Below, piece by piece: positions 13,170 through 25,500 of a stretch of DNA of 64,000 bases. The position numbers and the translations under genes were made by a program. Position 1 is the first letter of the stretch; every line of letters starts with the position of its first letter. The DNA comes from Carya illinoinensis (taxonomy: Eukaryota > Streptophyta > Magnoliopsida > Fagales > Juglandaceae): contig NC_056759.1 of assembly GCF_018687715.1 (NCBI RefSeq), positions 33,446,385 through 33,510,384 on the forward strand, in the 5' to 3' direction. Under the pieces are notes generated by a model. That model did no database searches, was not told the DNA's origin, and was given only the letters and a program-made list of their open reading frames with translations.

Positions 13170-14860
13170 AGAGCACATACTTCATAGATGTTTAGCCCAA
13201 ATTTAATTCCAAGGCGAGCGACAATATTGAACACTCTACTTGTATTCCAAGCAAGCAAGAGTGCTCGTACTCTGAATGAGTTACAACATCCCCTGCCAGG
13301 GGTAGGCACTTCAGTCACCCTGAGTATGTGCTTGCCCCAGGCTAGTAGTATAAAGAGCATCAAGAAAATTAAAGTGCTTACTACCTAAACGAGTAATGTG
13401 GAGAAAGAAAGTGCTCACCCAGGCTAGTACCCCAACAAGAACGTGGAAAGGGATAGACCTAATGCAGTAGGTGAGCACCCCAAGAGCCAAGTTCGCCCCC
13501 AACAAGGTAAAGTGCTCGCTCGGAGGCGAACACCACGGGAGGCAAAACGCTCATACCCTGAGCAAGCTAAATGAGAGGCAAAAAGCTCCCCACCCCTATG
13601 GTCTCCTCCCCCCCTCCCCAACCTTGAGGGGTGAGCACAACCAAATGACAAACGCAAAAGATGTGAGTCACTAGACGGTGAGCACCTCGACAAAGTGCTT
13701 GGTACTTTGAAGGCAAAGAGTTTGTACCGTGGGAACAAAGTGCTTATAAAGAATGGGATTGACACAAAGGCTTGTCCAGTCCATGGGAAAAAATGTCGCC
13801 TTTGCCAACCCCAACACAATGAGCACCGAGCACTTTGATTGCAACATTGAGTTTGGTCACTAGGAGGTGAATGCTTGGGAGCTCAGCCCCCAAGCATATG
13901 TGCCCCATTTTTTAGCATGGTCAATTTAAGCTCTCAAGCATACGTGCTCCTTTCTCGAGCTTAGTAGATTCAAGCTCCCAAGCATGTGTGCTTCATTCTT
14001 GGGCACAGTCGGAGACCACCAACATGGTGATCATCCAACACTTTGATCAAAGCATGGTCTTCACAAGCCTAAGCGCTCGTCTTGCCTTTGCTTAGGGTTT
14101 GGTTCCCAAGCATGTGGGCTCACCTAAACCACAAGAACAAATGTCAACTTTGGCCAACCATAGCATGGCAAGCATCGAGCACTTTGATCATGACATTGAG
14201 TTTGGTTACCAAGAGGTGAATGCTTAGGAGCTCAACCTTGAGCATGCATGCTCCATTTCCGAGCATGGTAGCCAACCTCAGTATGGCGAGCACCTAGCAC
14301 ATGGTTGCCACTAGCCTAAGCACTCATCCTACCTTTGCTCGAGAGTTTGGTTCCCAAGCATGTGGGCTTGCGAGAATGTCGACTATGGCCAACTACAACA
14401 TGGCAAGCATCAAGCACTTTGATCACAACATTGAGTTTGATTGCCAGGAGGTGAATGCTTGGGAGCTCATCCCTGAGCATGCATGCTCCCTTTTCGAGCA
14501 TGGTACTCAATCCCAGTATGGCGAGCACCCAACGCATGGTCGCCTCAAGCCTAAGTGCTCATCCTGTTTTTGCTTGAGAGTTCAGTTCCCAAGCATGTGG
14601 GCTTGTTAGACTACGAGAACAAATGTTGACTTTGGCCAACCCCATTATGGCGAGCACTGTGCACTTGATCGCAACATTGAGTTTGGTCACTAGGAGGTGA
14701 ATGGTCGGGAGCCTTGCCCCCGAGGACACATGCTCTGTTCTCGAGCATGGTCAATTTGACTTCTCAAACATGGTCAATTCAAACTCCCAAGCATGCATGC
14801 TCCTTTGGCGACCATGGTCACCAAACACACAGCTAACATCGAGCACTTTGATCACCAGTT
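13170..14860. repeat. GC-richer imperfect tandem repeat region
   Basis: The region differs sharply from the AT-rich surroundings. It repeats the phrases GAGCACTTTGATC, ACATTGAGTTTGGT, AGGAGGTGAATGCT, GGGAGCTCA and GAGCATGCATGCTC. Core copies start near 13829, 14179, 14415 and 14658, with a partial one near 14839, so the spacing is about 235-350 bp. Open frames on both strands are by-products of the base composition and show no domain. It could be a degenerate satellite or the internal tandem array of an old retroelement. Confidence 0.6.
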
Positions 14861-15176
14861 TAGATACATAAAAGAAGCAGGAAGTGTATTTTAATCAACA
14901 CAACTATAAGAAAAATATGAACTTTGAGATAAACTCATTCTATTATCACAAGTAAAGATAAATTTAATAAATTTCGATTGCTACTTTGAGCTAAACTCAA
15001 TCTCTTATCACAAGCACTTTGAGCCCCATTTACTTATTTGTTTATTTTGCCATTAAATTTTGGTTGCTAATAGTGGAATCACATAAATTAAAATATATAT
15101 TTCTTTTTTGTATTAATTAATACGATTTTCTCTTGTGATGTGTTTAATAAATAAACATAGCAAATTTCATTAATGA

Positions 15177-15600
15177 CTAAACTAACACACGTGTTGATTT
15201 GATTCCCATGCTGCCACACACAACACGGATTTCATTCCACCCAAAGTACGAAGACTTTTGGATGGGTGACGACTGACGAGTGTGGGGACTCTCAGAAACA
15301 ACTCCCGTGCATCGCGCGCGACGCTGTCGTTGTGTCCGAGAACAAAAGGAAGGACAAAAAGCGTCACTGTCAGCCGTCCGATCTGTCTTCCACGTCATCC
15401 ACACCCGCGTGGGCATCCCAACCATTGATGTGAACTCTGTCTTTGGGACAACGAGAATCTCTTTCCTGACGTACTCTCTGACGTTTTTTTATCTTTTTGG
15501 GCCAGAGTGCCAGAAGCTCATTGGGTCGAGATGGGCTTTCTTTCTTTATAAAACCATTGAAAGTTGCATCTCTTTGTAGGCTGCGGTGGGTAAAGTGAAA
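15177..15600 (+). promoter_or_regulatory. Promoter-like island without a visible gene
   Basis: A CpG-rich island (CATCGCGCGCGACG near 15309) sits in AT-rich DNA. It carries a G-box-like ACACACGTGT (about 15184-15193), CCACGTCATCC near 15391, a TTGGGCCAGA site II-like motif near 15499 and a TATA box CTTTATAAAACC (15544-15555). No coding exon follows within 3 kb that I can recognise. It may be the surviving promoter of a lost gene, or belong to a noncoding RNA. The 82- to 99-codon frames across it look like composition effects. Confidence 0.35.
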
Positions 15601-15842
15601 TAATTTCCTATTATTTGTTATTATTTATAAATTAGTTATTATATTTTTATTAATTTTTTTATTTTTTATTTATCATTTAAAATCACATCAAAGTTCTTTC
15701 AATTTGTCTTTTATTGTATTTTAGTTATTTTTTTAAATGTTAAGAAAATACATTTATTCAATAGTGATAACGTTTTTAAATATTTAAAAATAAAAAATAA
15801 AAATACACTAATGGCATTTTGAGGGACAAACTATTATTTTTA

Positions 15843-16014
15843 TGAGTTTTATTACATACAAGCATAATTACGCTCTAATGAATGTACCAATACTGATTTA
15901 TTCATACTTAAAATTTAAATTAACACTATTTTCAATAAAATTTACTTTTTGACCAATCACATTATATTAATGTACAGATTAGTACATAATTATACTTGCA
16001 ACTATATTTTTTCT
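15843..16014. repeat. MITE-like element, family C
   Basis: It is colinear over about 170 bp with 27499-27668. Both begin near TGAGTTTT and end near ACTAtATTTTTTCT. Both contain ACT(A/G)TTTTCAATAAAAT and inverted subterminal blocks (CATAATTACG...CTAATG on the left, TTAGTACATAATTATACTTG on the right). It is a short non-autonomous element with no coding capacity. Confidence 0.5.
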
Positions 16015-16043
16015 ATTTTTATTATTCATTAACTCCCATTTTA

Positions 16044-16074
<31 letters not shown>

Positions 16075-16683
16075 ATACAAAACAAGAACACATTGATTGA
16101 AAACAATTATCATGAATTTATTTATTTTCTTACAAAAAATGGAAGAGATTTCTAAAAAATCAGTATCATCTCAATTTATTTTTAAATTAGAAAAATTCTA
16201 TATATTAGGTTCTCGTACCTTTTTTATTTTACTATGATGAGATAATGTTATCCATCAACTTTTATGTTTTTATTTTTTAACAAATAAAAGACAATTTAAG
16301 AATGATGAAAAGTGTATTTATATAATATAATAAAAATAGGATATTATTTAAATTATTTATTTCAAGTAGACTTTGTACTCAACAATCAAATGACACTACA
16401 CGTAGTTTTTTTTAAAATAAAAATATAGTAAATAAAAATATATAAAGACATTCTATTATTTGGTTAATTACCTATAAATGCTTTTCGATCAATGCCCAAA
16501 TTATCATATAAATTCTATTATTTAGTTCACCGTTAAGGTCATGAGTTCAGTTATATTGTTGTGTATGTTTATTTTTATGGAGTTCAGTTATTTTTTATTT
16601 TTCCTTTAATAAAGTTTTCACTTAAGATGTAAATATAGGGATAAAATATTTTGCACTCTAAACTACTAAAATTAATACAAAAA

Positions 16684-16857
16684 AGTAATACTACATATAA
16701 TTGTGGAGTGCGTAAGTGTCGTGCAATGGCTTTGAAAAAGAGTGAGATCTACTGTTAAAAAATTAATTTTTTTTTCATATGAGTCTCGTATTTATTTATT
16801 TTTTTTCAAAATGATTATGCAACGTTTATACACTTACGACTGCAATTATCATTTCTC
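16684..16857. repeat. MITE-like element, family B
   Basis: It matches 5051-5220 over its length: AGTAATACTACATATAATTG at the left, GGCTTTGAAAAAGAG inside and CGACTGCAATTATCATTTCT at the right. The inverted ends carry GTGCGTAAGTGTCG and CACTTACGACTGC. Confidence 0.55.
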
Positions 16858-17157
16858 ATACATTTTACTCTCAAGTTATCAAAAATAAAACTTTATACAT
16901 TCTACAAAGGTCAAATTTTTTAAATTGCACCACATTATTATCTTTATTTATATTTTTCCTCTTTTATTTTGTAATTAAATGATATGACGTATCAATTTTA
17001 AAAATTTAAGAATAAGGTATAAAGTTAGCAATCTTTTACTCATTATTTTTGATAATTTATTGTAATTGCATAAACTGCATATGATACGTGTCATCGATTG
17101 ACTGCCGTGTAAGAAAAGATTAGAGCCAGCCCTATTTTTAGATAGAGAGACTTCTCT

Positions 17158-17400
17158 TTCTCTCTATAAACCATCTCCAAATCTCCATTCCTCCCTCATT
17201 TATTCCTCCTCTCCTTCATCTTTAGTTTTCTTATTTCATTTCTTTTTTTATTTTGGTTATTTTTCTGGACTAAGTATGGTAGAAGGCCGATGTGTTGCTC
17301 TCCGGTATCTGATGACCACCACACGCCCTATTGTAGGTTTTCCAATGCGTCGATCTTTATTAGACAGGTGAATAATTTTTTCAAACGGTGTTATACATTA
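17158..17400 (+). other. Possible orphan promoter plus short first exon
   Basis: A TATA-like CTCTATAAACC (about 17162-17172) is followed by a C/T-rich leader (17175-17225) and an ATG at 17276. The ATG opens about 30 codons (MVEGRCVALRYLMTTT at the start), ending at a donor-like AG/GTGAAT near 17368. No matching downstream exon was found and the peptide is not recognised. It may be a relic of a lost gene or chance. Confidence 0.2.
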
Positions 17401-18400
17401 GTCACACGCACAGTCCAAATTAGGCACGTAAAAATCACACGCCACCGCAAAGGGTGCTCCTTTTGAGGTGAAAAGACATAGATCCGTATTTTCAATATTA
17501 GAGAAAAAAATTATAAGTAAAGTGATTGTGATGGGGCATGAAAGCCACGTGCCACCCTGAAAGTATAGCGATTAGTTATATCTAAAGTAATCGGTGGCCC
17601 TAGACCCAAAAAAACCAAACGTGGTGGCAAAAATCGGAAACAGGAAGGCAAGTGAGAGCATTAATATTGGTTTATGCATTAATTTAGGTAGTTTTTTATT
17701 AAAGAAAATGTTAGTATGTCTCACGAGTTTTTTCTCTCATTTTAACTGCTTATAATAATTAAGGAAATGACTTTTAGTGTATTAATATATATTTTTTATT
17801 TTTTTAAAATGTTTTAAAAAAATTAAATATGAAATTTGTACTAGCCATAATAATAATATTTTTTTATTATTTATTTATTAATCTAATTTTTAATATATAT
17901 ATATATATATTATATCCATCAAATAAATTTCATTTTCATTTCCATCATTTAAAAAACAACAACCTCTGGATTAAAATACATCCACAAAATATAAAAGCAT
18001 CCAAACACATACAGATAAATAAAATTAATATCCTTCTCAAATTATACAAAGAAAACAATGTAAAAATGAATAAAATAGAATAATGCAATATACTATCATG
18101 GAGTAATTATTTTAAAAATAAGTAATATTATTTAATATTTATTTTTTGTCATATTCTCATCATTTTATAATATGATATTAGATAAATGAAGATTATTTAT
18201 TATACTTCACTTTATTAATCTATTATTTAATACATATAATGAAACGGTAAAAGTATAATAAGAAAATAAATTATAAATATATATTTTAAAAAAAAATTAA
18301 TTTTTTATAAACTTTATATTTATTTTTTTATAAAAGATTACTTTAACACTTATACATTAAAATATCATTTCTCATTAAATTATTATTAAAGTAGAAATTT
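17401..18400. other. AT-rich intergenic stretch
   Basis: Nothing recognisable was seen. Long A/T runs and an (AT)n tract near 17896-17911 make chance open frames such as 17829-18083. Confidence 0.4.
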
Positions 18401-19591
18401 GGGTCTCAGCTAAATTCACAGACTAACAGCAAAAGCTAAGATGTACGAGGGGTGCGTATATCAATTAGCCTACGCACTCACCTGCATCGCCAAGGCGCAC
18501 CACCAAGGGTCTGGATCTATGAAGGTTGGAGAGAGAGAGATGGGGGACCCTGAAAACAACAACAAAGACAACAGTAAGATAGGCTACAAGGTGGTGACCC
18601 AACAAATGCACAGGACCATTGATTTTGGAACAATGGTGAAGATTATTTGTCCTCAAGTTCCTCTCATTACCTCTAACCTGGGAACCCACGTCTATATTTC
18701 CAATCACACCCCACCACCTGGCTAAATTTTCTAGCCTTTGATTTCAATGTGCAATTTTATTCCCCCTTCGTCCCTCTCCCTAGTCTATCAGGTTCAGCTA
18801 GTATCCTGGATGGTGATCTAGGGTTTTGACGATTTTGTTGTGACCCACAAAGGTAAGCTTCTGTATTTGATGGTTTTTTGGTGACTTTGTGAGGTTTGCA
18901 CATGTGGGTATTGATTTTGGTTTATTTGTAAGGTTTTGGCATGTGGGTTTGCCTTGAAGTTAGTTTTTATGGTCATTTTGTGTTTTTTTATGGATGGGTC
19001 ATCTTTCTGCGCCATTTATATGTCAAATATGTGATGTTTTCTTATATGGATGGATATGCAGATTTTGACTTGGAGTTGTTTATGGGTGTTTGTAAATGAG
19101 TGTCCTTCAAAATATGACCTTTTTTCATGATTAATAGATATTTTTACTTGATGGATCGATTTGGGCGTTTGTGATTTCTATTTTTTACATGATTCATTTA
19201 ATTTTTTTTTTATTTATGCGTCTGGGATCTTTATTATTATTATTCACTTATTTGTTTTAGTTGTCTTAATTCGTTGAAGTAAATAGCAAAAAAAAAAAAA
19301 AAAAATCAGTTTATTGGCTTTGTTGTGGGGGGTTTTTCAGTTTTTGGAAAATCAAAGCTCACAGGAAATAGGTCTAGAATTCTGTTCTTTGTTTCACGTA
19401 ACTATATAATCCATCCAATGTGAACTAGAAGAAACATTCTGTTTTGCAAATATTGACAAGCTTAATTGAATTTTCTTCCCTTTCTTGGTGTATTGTTTCT
19501 TACCATTTGTGTATCCTTTTCAACTTATCCATGCACTCTTCTATTTGAGAAATTACAGCAGCATTTGGCTGTGGTTGCCTTTTGGACTGTC
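18401..19591 (+). promoter_or_regulatory. Promoter and 5' leader of the INO80 subunit B gene, with a leader intron
   Basis: Upstream of the ATG at 19592 a plausible leader exon ends ACAAAG/GTAAGC (donor GT at 18853-18854). A plausible acceptor TTACAG ends at 19558, giving a 5' UTR intron of about 700 bp. A 94-codon frame at 18441-18725 has no recognisable domain and is taken as promoter or leader sequence. The transcription start was not located. Confidence 0.4.
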
Positions 19592-22500
19592 ATGGAAGCT
19601 TTTGGAAGTTTTGGGCTCAGTGATAAAAACAGCACCGTGAGGAAGAAGAGGAGTAATACGTTCCGTCGTCCTCGAAATGAATCACAGCTACCTCCAGATT
19701 ACCATGATATTTCTTCCTTATCATCCACACCACCTTCAGATAATGCGAGCAAAGTATCAAGTGATGAGAATAATGATTATGGTTCAGTTACTCGTAAGAA
19801 AGAAGTCAATTTGAACCTATGCAGCTCAAGTGTGATCAATAATGAAAATGGAGGAGGATTTGGAGAATCTGATGAAGCTTCCATGAATGGTTCTTTCCGA
19901 GGAAGTAATAAACAAAAACATAGTGCAGTTGATTCCAAAAGACACAGTGAAGGTGTTCTTGCACCAGCTGATTGGAAAGGTACGAGCAAGGTGGTGCATT
20001 CTGGAGTTGTTTCAGATGGCTTAGGAAATGATAACAAAGTAAAAAAGGTTAAGCTTAAAGTTGGAGGTGTCATACGTACAATTCATCCAAAGTCAGTAAC
20101 AGATGGTGCATCTGGTGTTGAGTTTCTTTCTACAAAAGCTTCTCGTGTTTCAGGTGCCCCAAGGCCAAAGCAGAAGCTGATTGCTCAGGTATCAAGTAGC
20201 ATTAACCTGTATTTCAAAAATTTTCAAATCTGCATTGTTATTTGCAGCATGTTTGATTCGTACTCATCGTATTGCAAACTTATGGATGTTAGTTGGCTTA
20301 TAAAATGATCGGGGTAGGTACATGTCAATTGCATTTTCTTTATTTCTACATAAGGAATCAGAATGCATGCAAAAAATTGAAACTTAAATTTCATGTTCAC
20401 CTTTTCTAGATGTAAATGCATGCCGAACATAAATATGTCACACTTAAGGAAGAAACCAAGATTGTAATTTTGTGGGGCTTAATTTCTAGGAGTTGGAATA
20501 GGCCATTAGATTGTAATTATTTGAGGGTTACCTTTAACAATGTGCTAGGAAAAAAAAAAAACAAAGGAATGATGATGATAATAAAATAAGCATACCTCAG
20601 AAGAAGGATGAGGAAAAAATAGAGATTCAAGCCCAAAGAAAATAGACGTTTTACTAAAGTCACAAGTACACATAAGTTATGTACATTTTTTTATAAGTAA
20701 AATAAGATTTTATTTCATCAATTAAATAGGCAAATCCCAAGTATACAGGAAGTATGCATGGAGAACACCTAGTTACAAGTTTGGATCTAGAAATGGATAC
20801 AAGAAAATTATGGGAACTAAGAATTCATATGACTTTTTAATTAGCAAGCCTACATGATTTAAGTACACACATTAAGAATGGGAAGCACGCTATCCAGGCC
20901 TTAATCAAAAGAGACTCCCTAGGTTGTGTTTTGATCAGCTTCTTATCCACCTTGATTGTGGAGGTCTTCATGGAGGCCCAAGGTACTTTAAGTTTGAGAA
21001 TATGTGGTTGAAGTCAAAAGGATTTCTTGACAAAGTCCGACAATGGTGGTCTTCTTACCAATTTCATGGAAGCCCAAGCTCTCGCTTGCAAATTGAAGTC
21101 TTTGAATAAAGATTTGAAGGTGTGGAATGAGCAAGTGTTTGGTGATGTGGAAGGCCAAAAAAAACACTCTCTTGGAGGAACTCAAGGGATTGGAAGAGGG
21201 AGGGGGAACTATTTGAAGCAGAGAGGGCTTGTAAAACTAGCAGAGAGCGGGGTCATACGGAATAAAATCTGCTATGACCTATAAAAAAAAAAAACCCAAG
21301 TGACTGCGGACATTGAAAGGGTTTCTTTATTGGAAGAAATATCTTGGAGACAAAAGTCGCGAGCATTATGGTTGAAGGAATGTATAGATGCACCAAGTTC
21401 TTCCACCAGGCAACTAACTCACATAGGAGAAACAATGCTATTGAGATGTTGGTAATTGATGGGGTGGCTTCCTCCAACCAAACTGAGGTCACAGATCACA
21501 TTGTCAATCATTATGAGAATTTGGAGACTAAGATTAGATGGGCTTGCTTTTGACGTTCTTGGAATAGCTCGAAGGGCCGTTTGACGAGTTAAGAGGTTAA
21601 ACAAGTATTAAAATGCAAGGCAGGTGACAAAACTCCAGGCCCAAATGGCTTCTCTATGACTTTTTATAAACATGTTGAGAAGTGCTTAAAGAAGACATCA
21701 TGGGGGTCTTCCATGAATTTCATGAAAATGGTAGGTTTGAAAAAAGCGTAAATGCAACTTTTATAGCACTCATACCAAAAAAGCCTAGCATTGTAGAGGT
21801 AAATGATTATCGTCCCATTAGCTTGGTGAGTAGGTTGTACGAAATTCTCTCCAAAGTATTGGCAAATAGATTGAGCAAGGTGTTGGAGAAGTTCATATCG
21901 AAGCCTCAAAATGCCTTTGTCAAAGTTAGGCAAATCCTTGACTCGGTGCTTATTGCAAATGAAAGTTTGGATGGTAGACTCAAGTTGGGAGAGCTATGGC
22001 TTTTGTGCAAGCTGGATATGGAAAAAGCCTATGATCATGTCAACTGGAGATTCTTACTTTACATCCTTGAGAGGTGTGGCTTTGGTATGAAATGGTGTAC
22101 TTGGATCCATCATTGTATCTCTACGGCCTGTCTCTCTATAATTTTTAATGGCTCGCAAAAGGCTTCTTTAAAAGCTCATGAGGATTGAGACAAGGTGATC
22201 CTCTATCTCTGCTACTTTTTGTTTTTGTGATGGAAGTTTTAGTAAGATGATTTTAGGTGTCTTGGAGGGTGGGCTCATATATGGATTCTTAGTCGGGGAA
22301 GCAACTACTGCCTCGCTCAACATAGCTCATCTATTATTAGTTGATGATACCTTAATCTTTTGTGGAGCTAGCTACAATCAAATTCAAGTTTTGAGGGCTC
22401 TCCTATTATGCTTAAAGGTGTATCAAGGTTGAAGTTGTATTAGGGTCGAAGGTGAACTTGGAGTAGTGTCAGTGGGGAATGTTCCTAATGTGGAGAGTAT

Positions 22501-25500
22501 GGCTTCCATTTTGGGATGTAAGATATCTCAACTGCCCATGAAATATCTTGGCCTCCCGTTGGGTGCTACGTTAAAGTTGAAATCTATTTGGGATGATGTT
22601 CTAGAAAAAATGGAGATGAAATTAGCTAGTTGGAAAAGGATTTATTTATCCTAAGGTGGTAAGGTCACCTTAATCAAAAGTACTATTTCCAATTTGCCAA
22701 CTTACTTTCTCTCATTATTTCCGCTCCCCGCCAAGGTGGCTTATCACATTGAGAAACTCCAACATGACTTCTTTTTATTATTATTATTATTTTTTTTTGG
22801 GGGGGGGGGGGGGGGGGGGTAATAAATGATGAGTTTAAATTTCAGGGCCACAATATGCTCTCCCATTAAATGAGGATTGGGTATTCGAAACTTGAAATCT
22901 TTCAACAAAGCCTTGCTTGGCAAATGGTTGTGGAGATATCACTATGAACGGGGGCCTTGTGGAGAATCGTCATCAAATTAAAACGTGGGGGAACCATGGG
23001 GAGATGATGGTGTTCTACTAAGGTGAGTGGGCCTTATGAAGTGGGGTTTACTGTGGATAAGGGATATACGAAAAGGTTAGGATACATATGCAAGAAATAT
23101 TTGCTTTACTGTGGATAATGGATCCATGGTCAAGTTTTGGCATGATACGAAAAGGTTAGTATCATATACGAAAAGGTTGTGGAAGCATATATGAAAAGGT
23201 TAGGATACATATGCAAGAAATATTTGCTTTACTGTGGATAATGGATCCAAGGTCAAGTTTTGGCATGATATATGGTGCGGTGATAGGACACTCAAGGAAA
23301 CTTATCCACGAGTTTATGGTTTAGCAAGAATAAAAGAAGTCTTGATTGCTGACCTATTAATCATCTCCAATGAAATGTTACATTTCTTAGAGATGCTCAA
23401 GATTTGGAAATTGATGTTTTTTTCAGCGTTCTTTGATATTGTGTATTCCACCAACACAAACCCATTTCCATGGAAGAACATTTTGAAGGCCAAGAGGCAA
23501 CTCTAAGGGCATCAGTTTTTGCATGGACGACTTCTTTGGGGGAAGATCCTCACTATAGACAACTTGAGGAAACGTTGAATCATCGTCATGGATTGATGCT
23601 GTATTTGCAAGAAGAGTGGAGAGTCTGCTGACCATCTACTACTTCATTGTGAGATTGCCATGACTTTGTGGAATGAAGTCTTTGCTTGGTTGGGACTAGC
23701 TTGGGTGATGCTGAGAAGGGTAAGCAACCTCCTCGCTTCTTGGAGAAGCATTTGGGGCAACTCTCAAATTGCATCAATATGGAAGATGATCCCAATCCTA
23801 TGGTGTTGCATTTGGAGGGAAAGAAGTTTTGAAGATCAAGAGTGGTCAATGGATGAACTTCGAAACGTATTTTTCAATACTTTAATCCATTGGTCGATTG
23901 TAATTGATTTTCATGGCATGACCTTTCATGAATTCCTTGTATCACTAAACTGGCACGCTTAGATGTTGCTCTTGTATTTGTCCCGTATAGTTGGGCTCTT
24001 CTCTACTCTTTTGATCAATAAAAATTTGTTTACTAATCGAAAAAAAAGTACACACATTAAATGAATGATGTTAAGAAGAGAAAAGATTCGTTATATTTGT
24101 TACATGCTTTAAATGTGTTGAAAATTGGTGACAGTTAAGCAAATGAACATGTTATCTTTCACTAAGAGTTTTCCTCACAAAATTGGAAGTTTTATTTGTC
24201 AAAAAGTTTATATGTTTCACCATAAAAAATCATATTTAAAAATTTATAAAAAATAAAATAAAATAAAAGAGTTTAGAGAATAAGAGAGGTACTGGACAAA
24301 ATTGGCAAATGAGACAACTAAAATCAAGTTGGTGGCAAGAAAAAAGGGCCTATTTACTAATGGGAAAGACCGGATAGGAGGAAGAAGTTAGATTGTATAT
24401 ATAGACGATTTTCATATGCATACAAGATTTTATTCTCATATTTTCCCTAAGTTCTTGTTTTTCCTCTTAATCTGTTATATCAACTTATCGTTACATCAGC
24501 CTCTTGTTATACACGGTTCATATAGCTTTTTCTGCGACTATTTTTTTTTGGGGGGGGTGGTGTTCTGCTTTGCTCTTGGTTCCACTGGATTTTTTTCTTG
24601 CTTTAATTGCTAGAAATTCCTTATGCCATTTCCTACTGGTATCTAGCAATAATTTATCCCTTCTGTTAGCCGAGAAGTCAATATTCTCTGACAACTTGCT
24701 TTCATCTTTCTGCGGCCTATTTGTGCAAAACTGTTAATAGTCCAATTATGAGATTGGGTAGGCATTTAAGTGGGGATGTCTATCTCATGTGTATATGATC
24801 TGCAGGACAATTCAGATGATGACAATCAATCCTTTACTCCAGATAAGAGGAATCGCTTACGAGGGGTTCCAAGGAAGGATTTCCCCAAGTATGGTTTCAA
24901 TGTTGGAAAAGGTGATTCTTCAAGGAATAGGATAGCTGAAGGAAATATATCCACAAACCAAGATGATAGATATGAGCCTATTCGCAAGAGCAAACGGATC
25001 TCTAAGAGACGCTTGGTGGATGAAGCACTTGGTGATGGAGATGATGATGATGATGATGAGATTAGATACCTTGAAAAACTCAAAACATCCAAGGCTACCA
25101 TGGATTACAGTGTGGAGTATGAAGATTATGAGGAAGAAGGGAATGGAAAGCAACGGAAGATATCAAGGGCAGTGAAAAGTAATGTTGATGGTGAATTCGA
25201 TGTTGATGTGGATGGTCCTCATCCATTGAGATCGGGCAAGGAGGGTAAGAAAACTCGGTTTCGGAGGATATTTGAAGATACTGATTATGTAGAAGAGGAA
25301 GATCCAATCTCAGATGGTGAGGCCAACTCTAATAAAAGGAAAACAAGAATGGAATTTGTTGATTTATTGGGTGATAATAAAAAGGAAATGACAGTCACTA
25401 CGCGTCAACGGGCCCTTCAAACTGGCAAAGATGTCTCTTCCAGCTTTGGTGCAAGTCTAATTGAGTTCCCAAATGGCTTACCACCTGCTCCACCTAGGAG

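Noticed and set aside
13424..13819. 131-codon minus-strand frame and overlapping plus-strand frames
   Set aside because: They fall in the GC-richer tandem repeat region, show no domain, and are open on both strands because of composition.
18441..18725. 94-codon plus-strand frame upstream of INO80B
   Set aside because: No recognisable domain, and it overlaps an open antisense frame. It is best explained as promoter or leader of the downstream gene.
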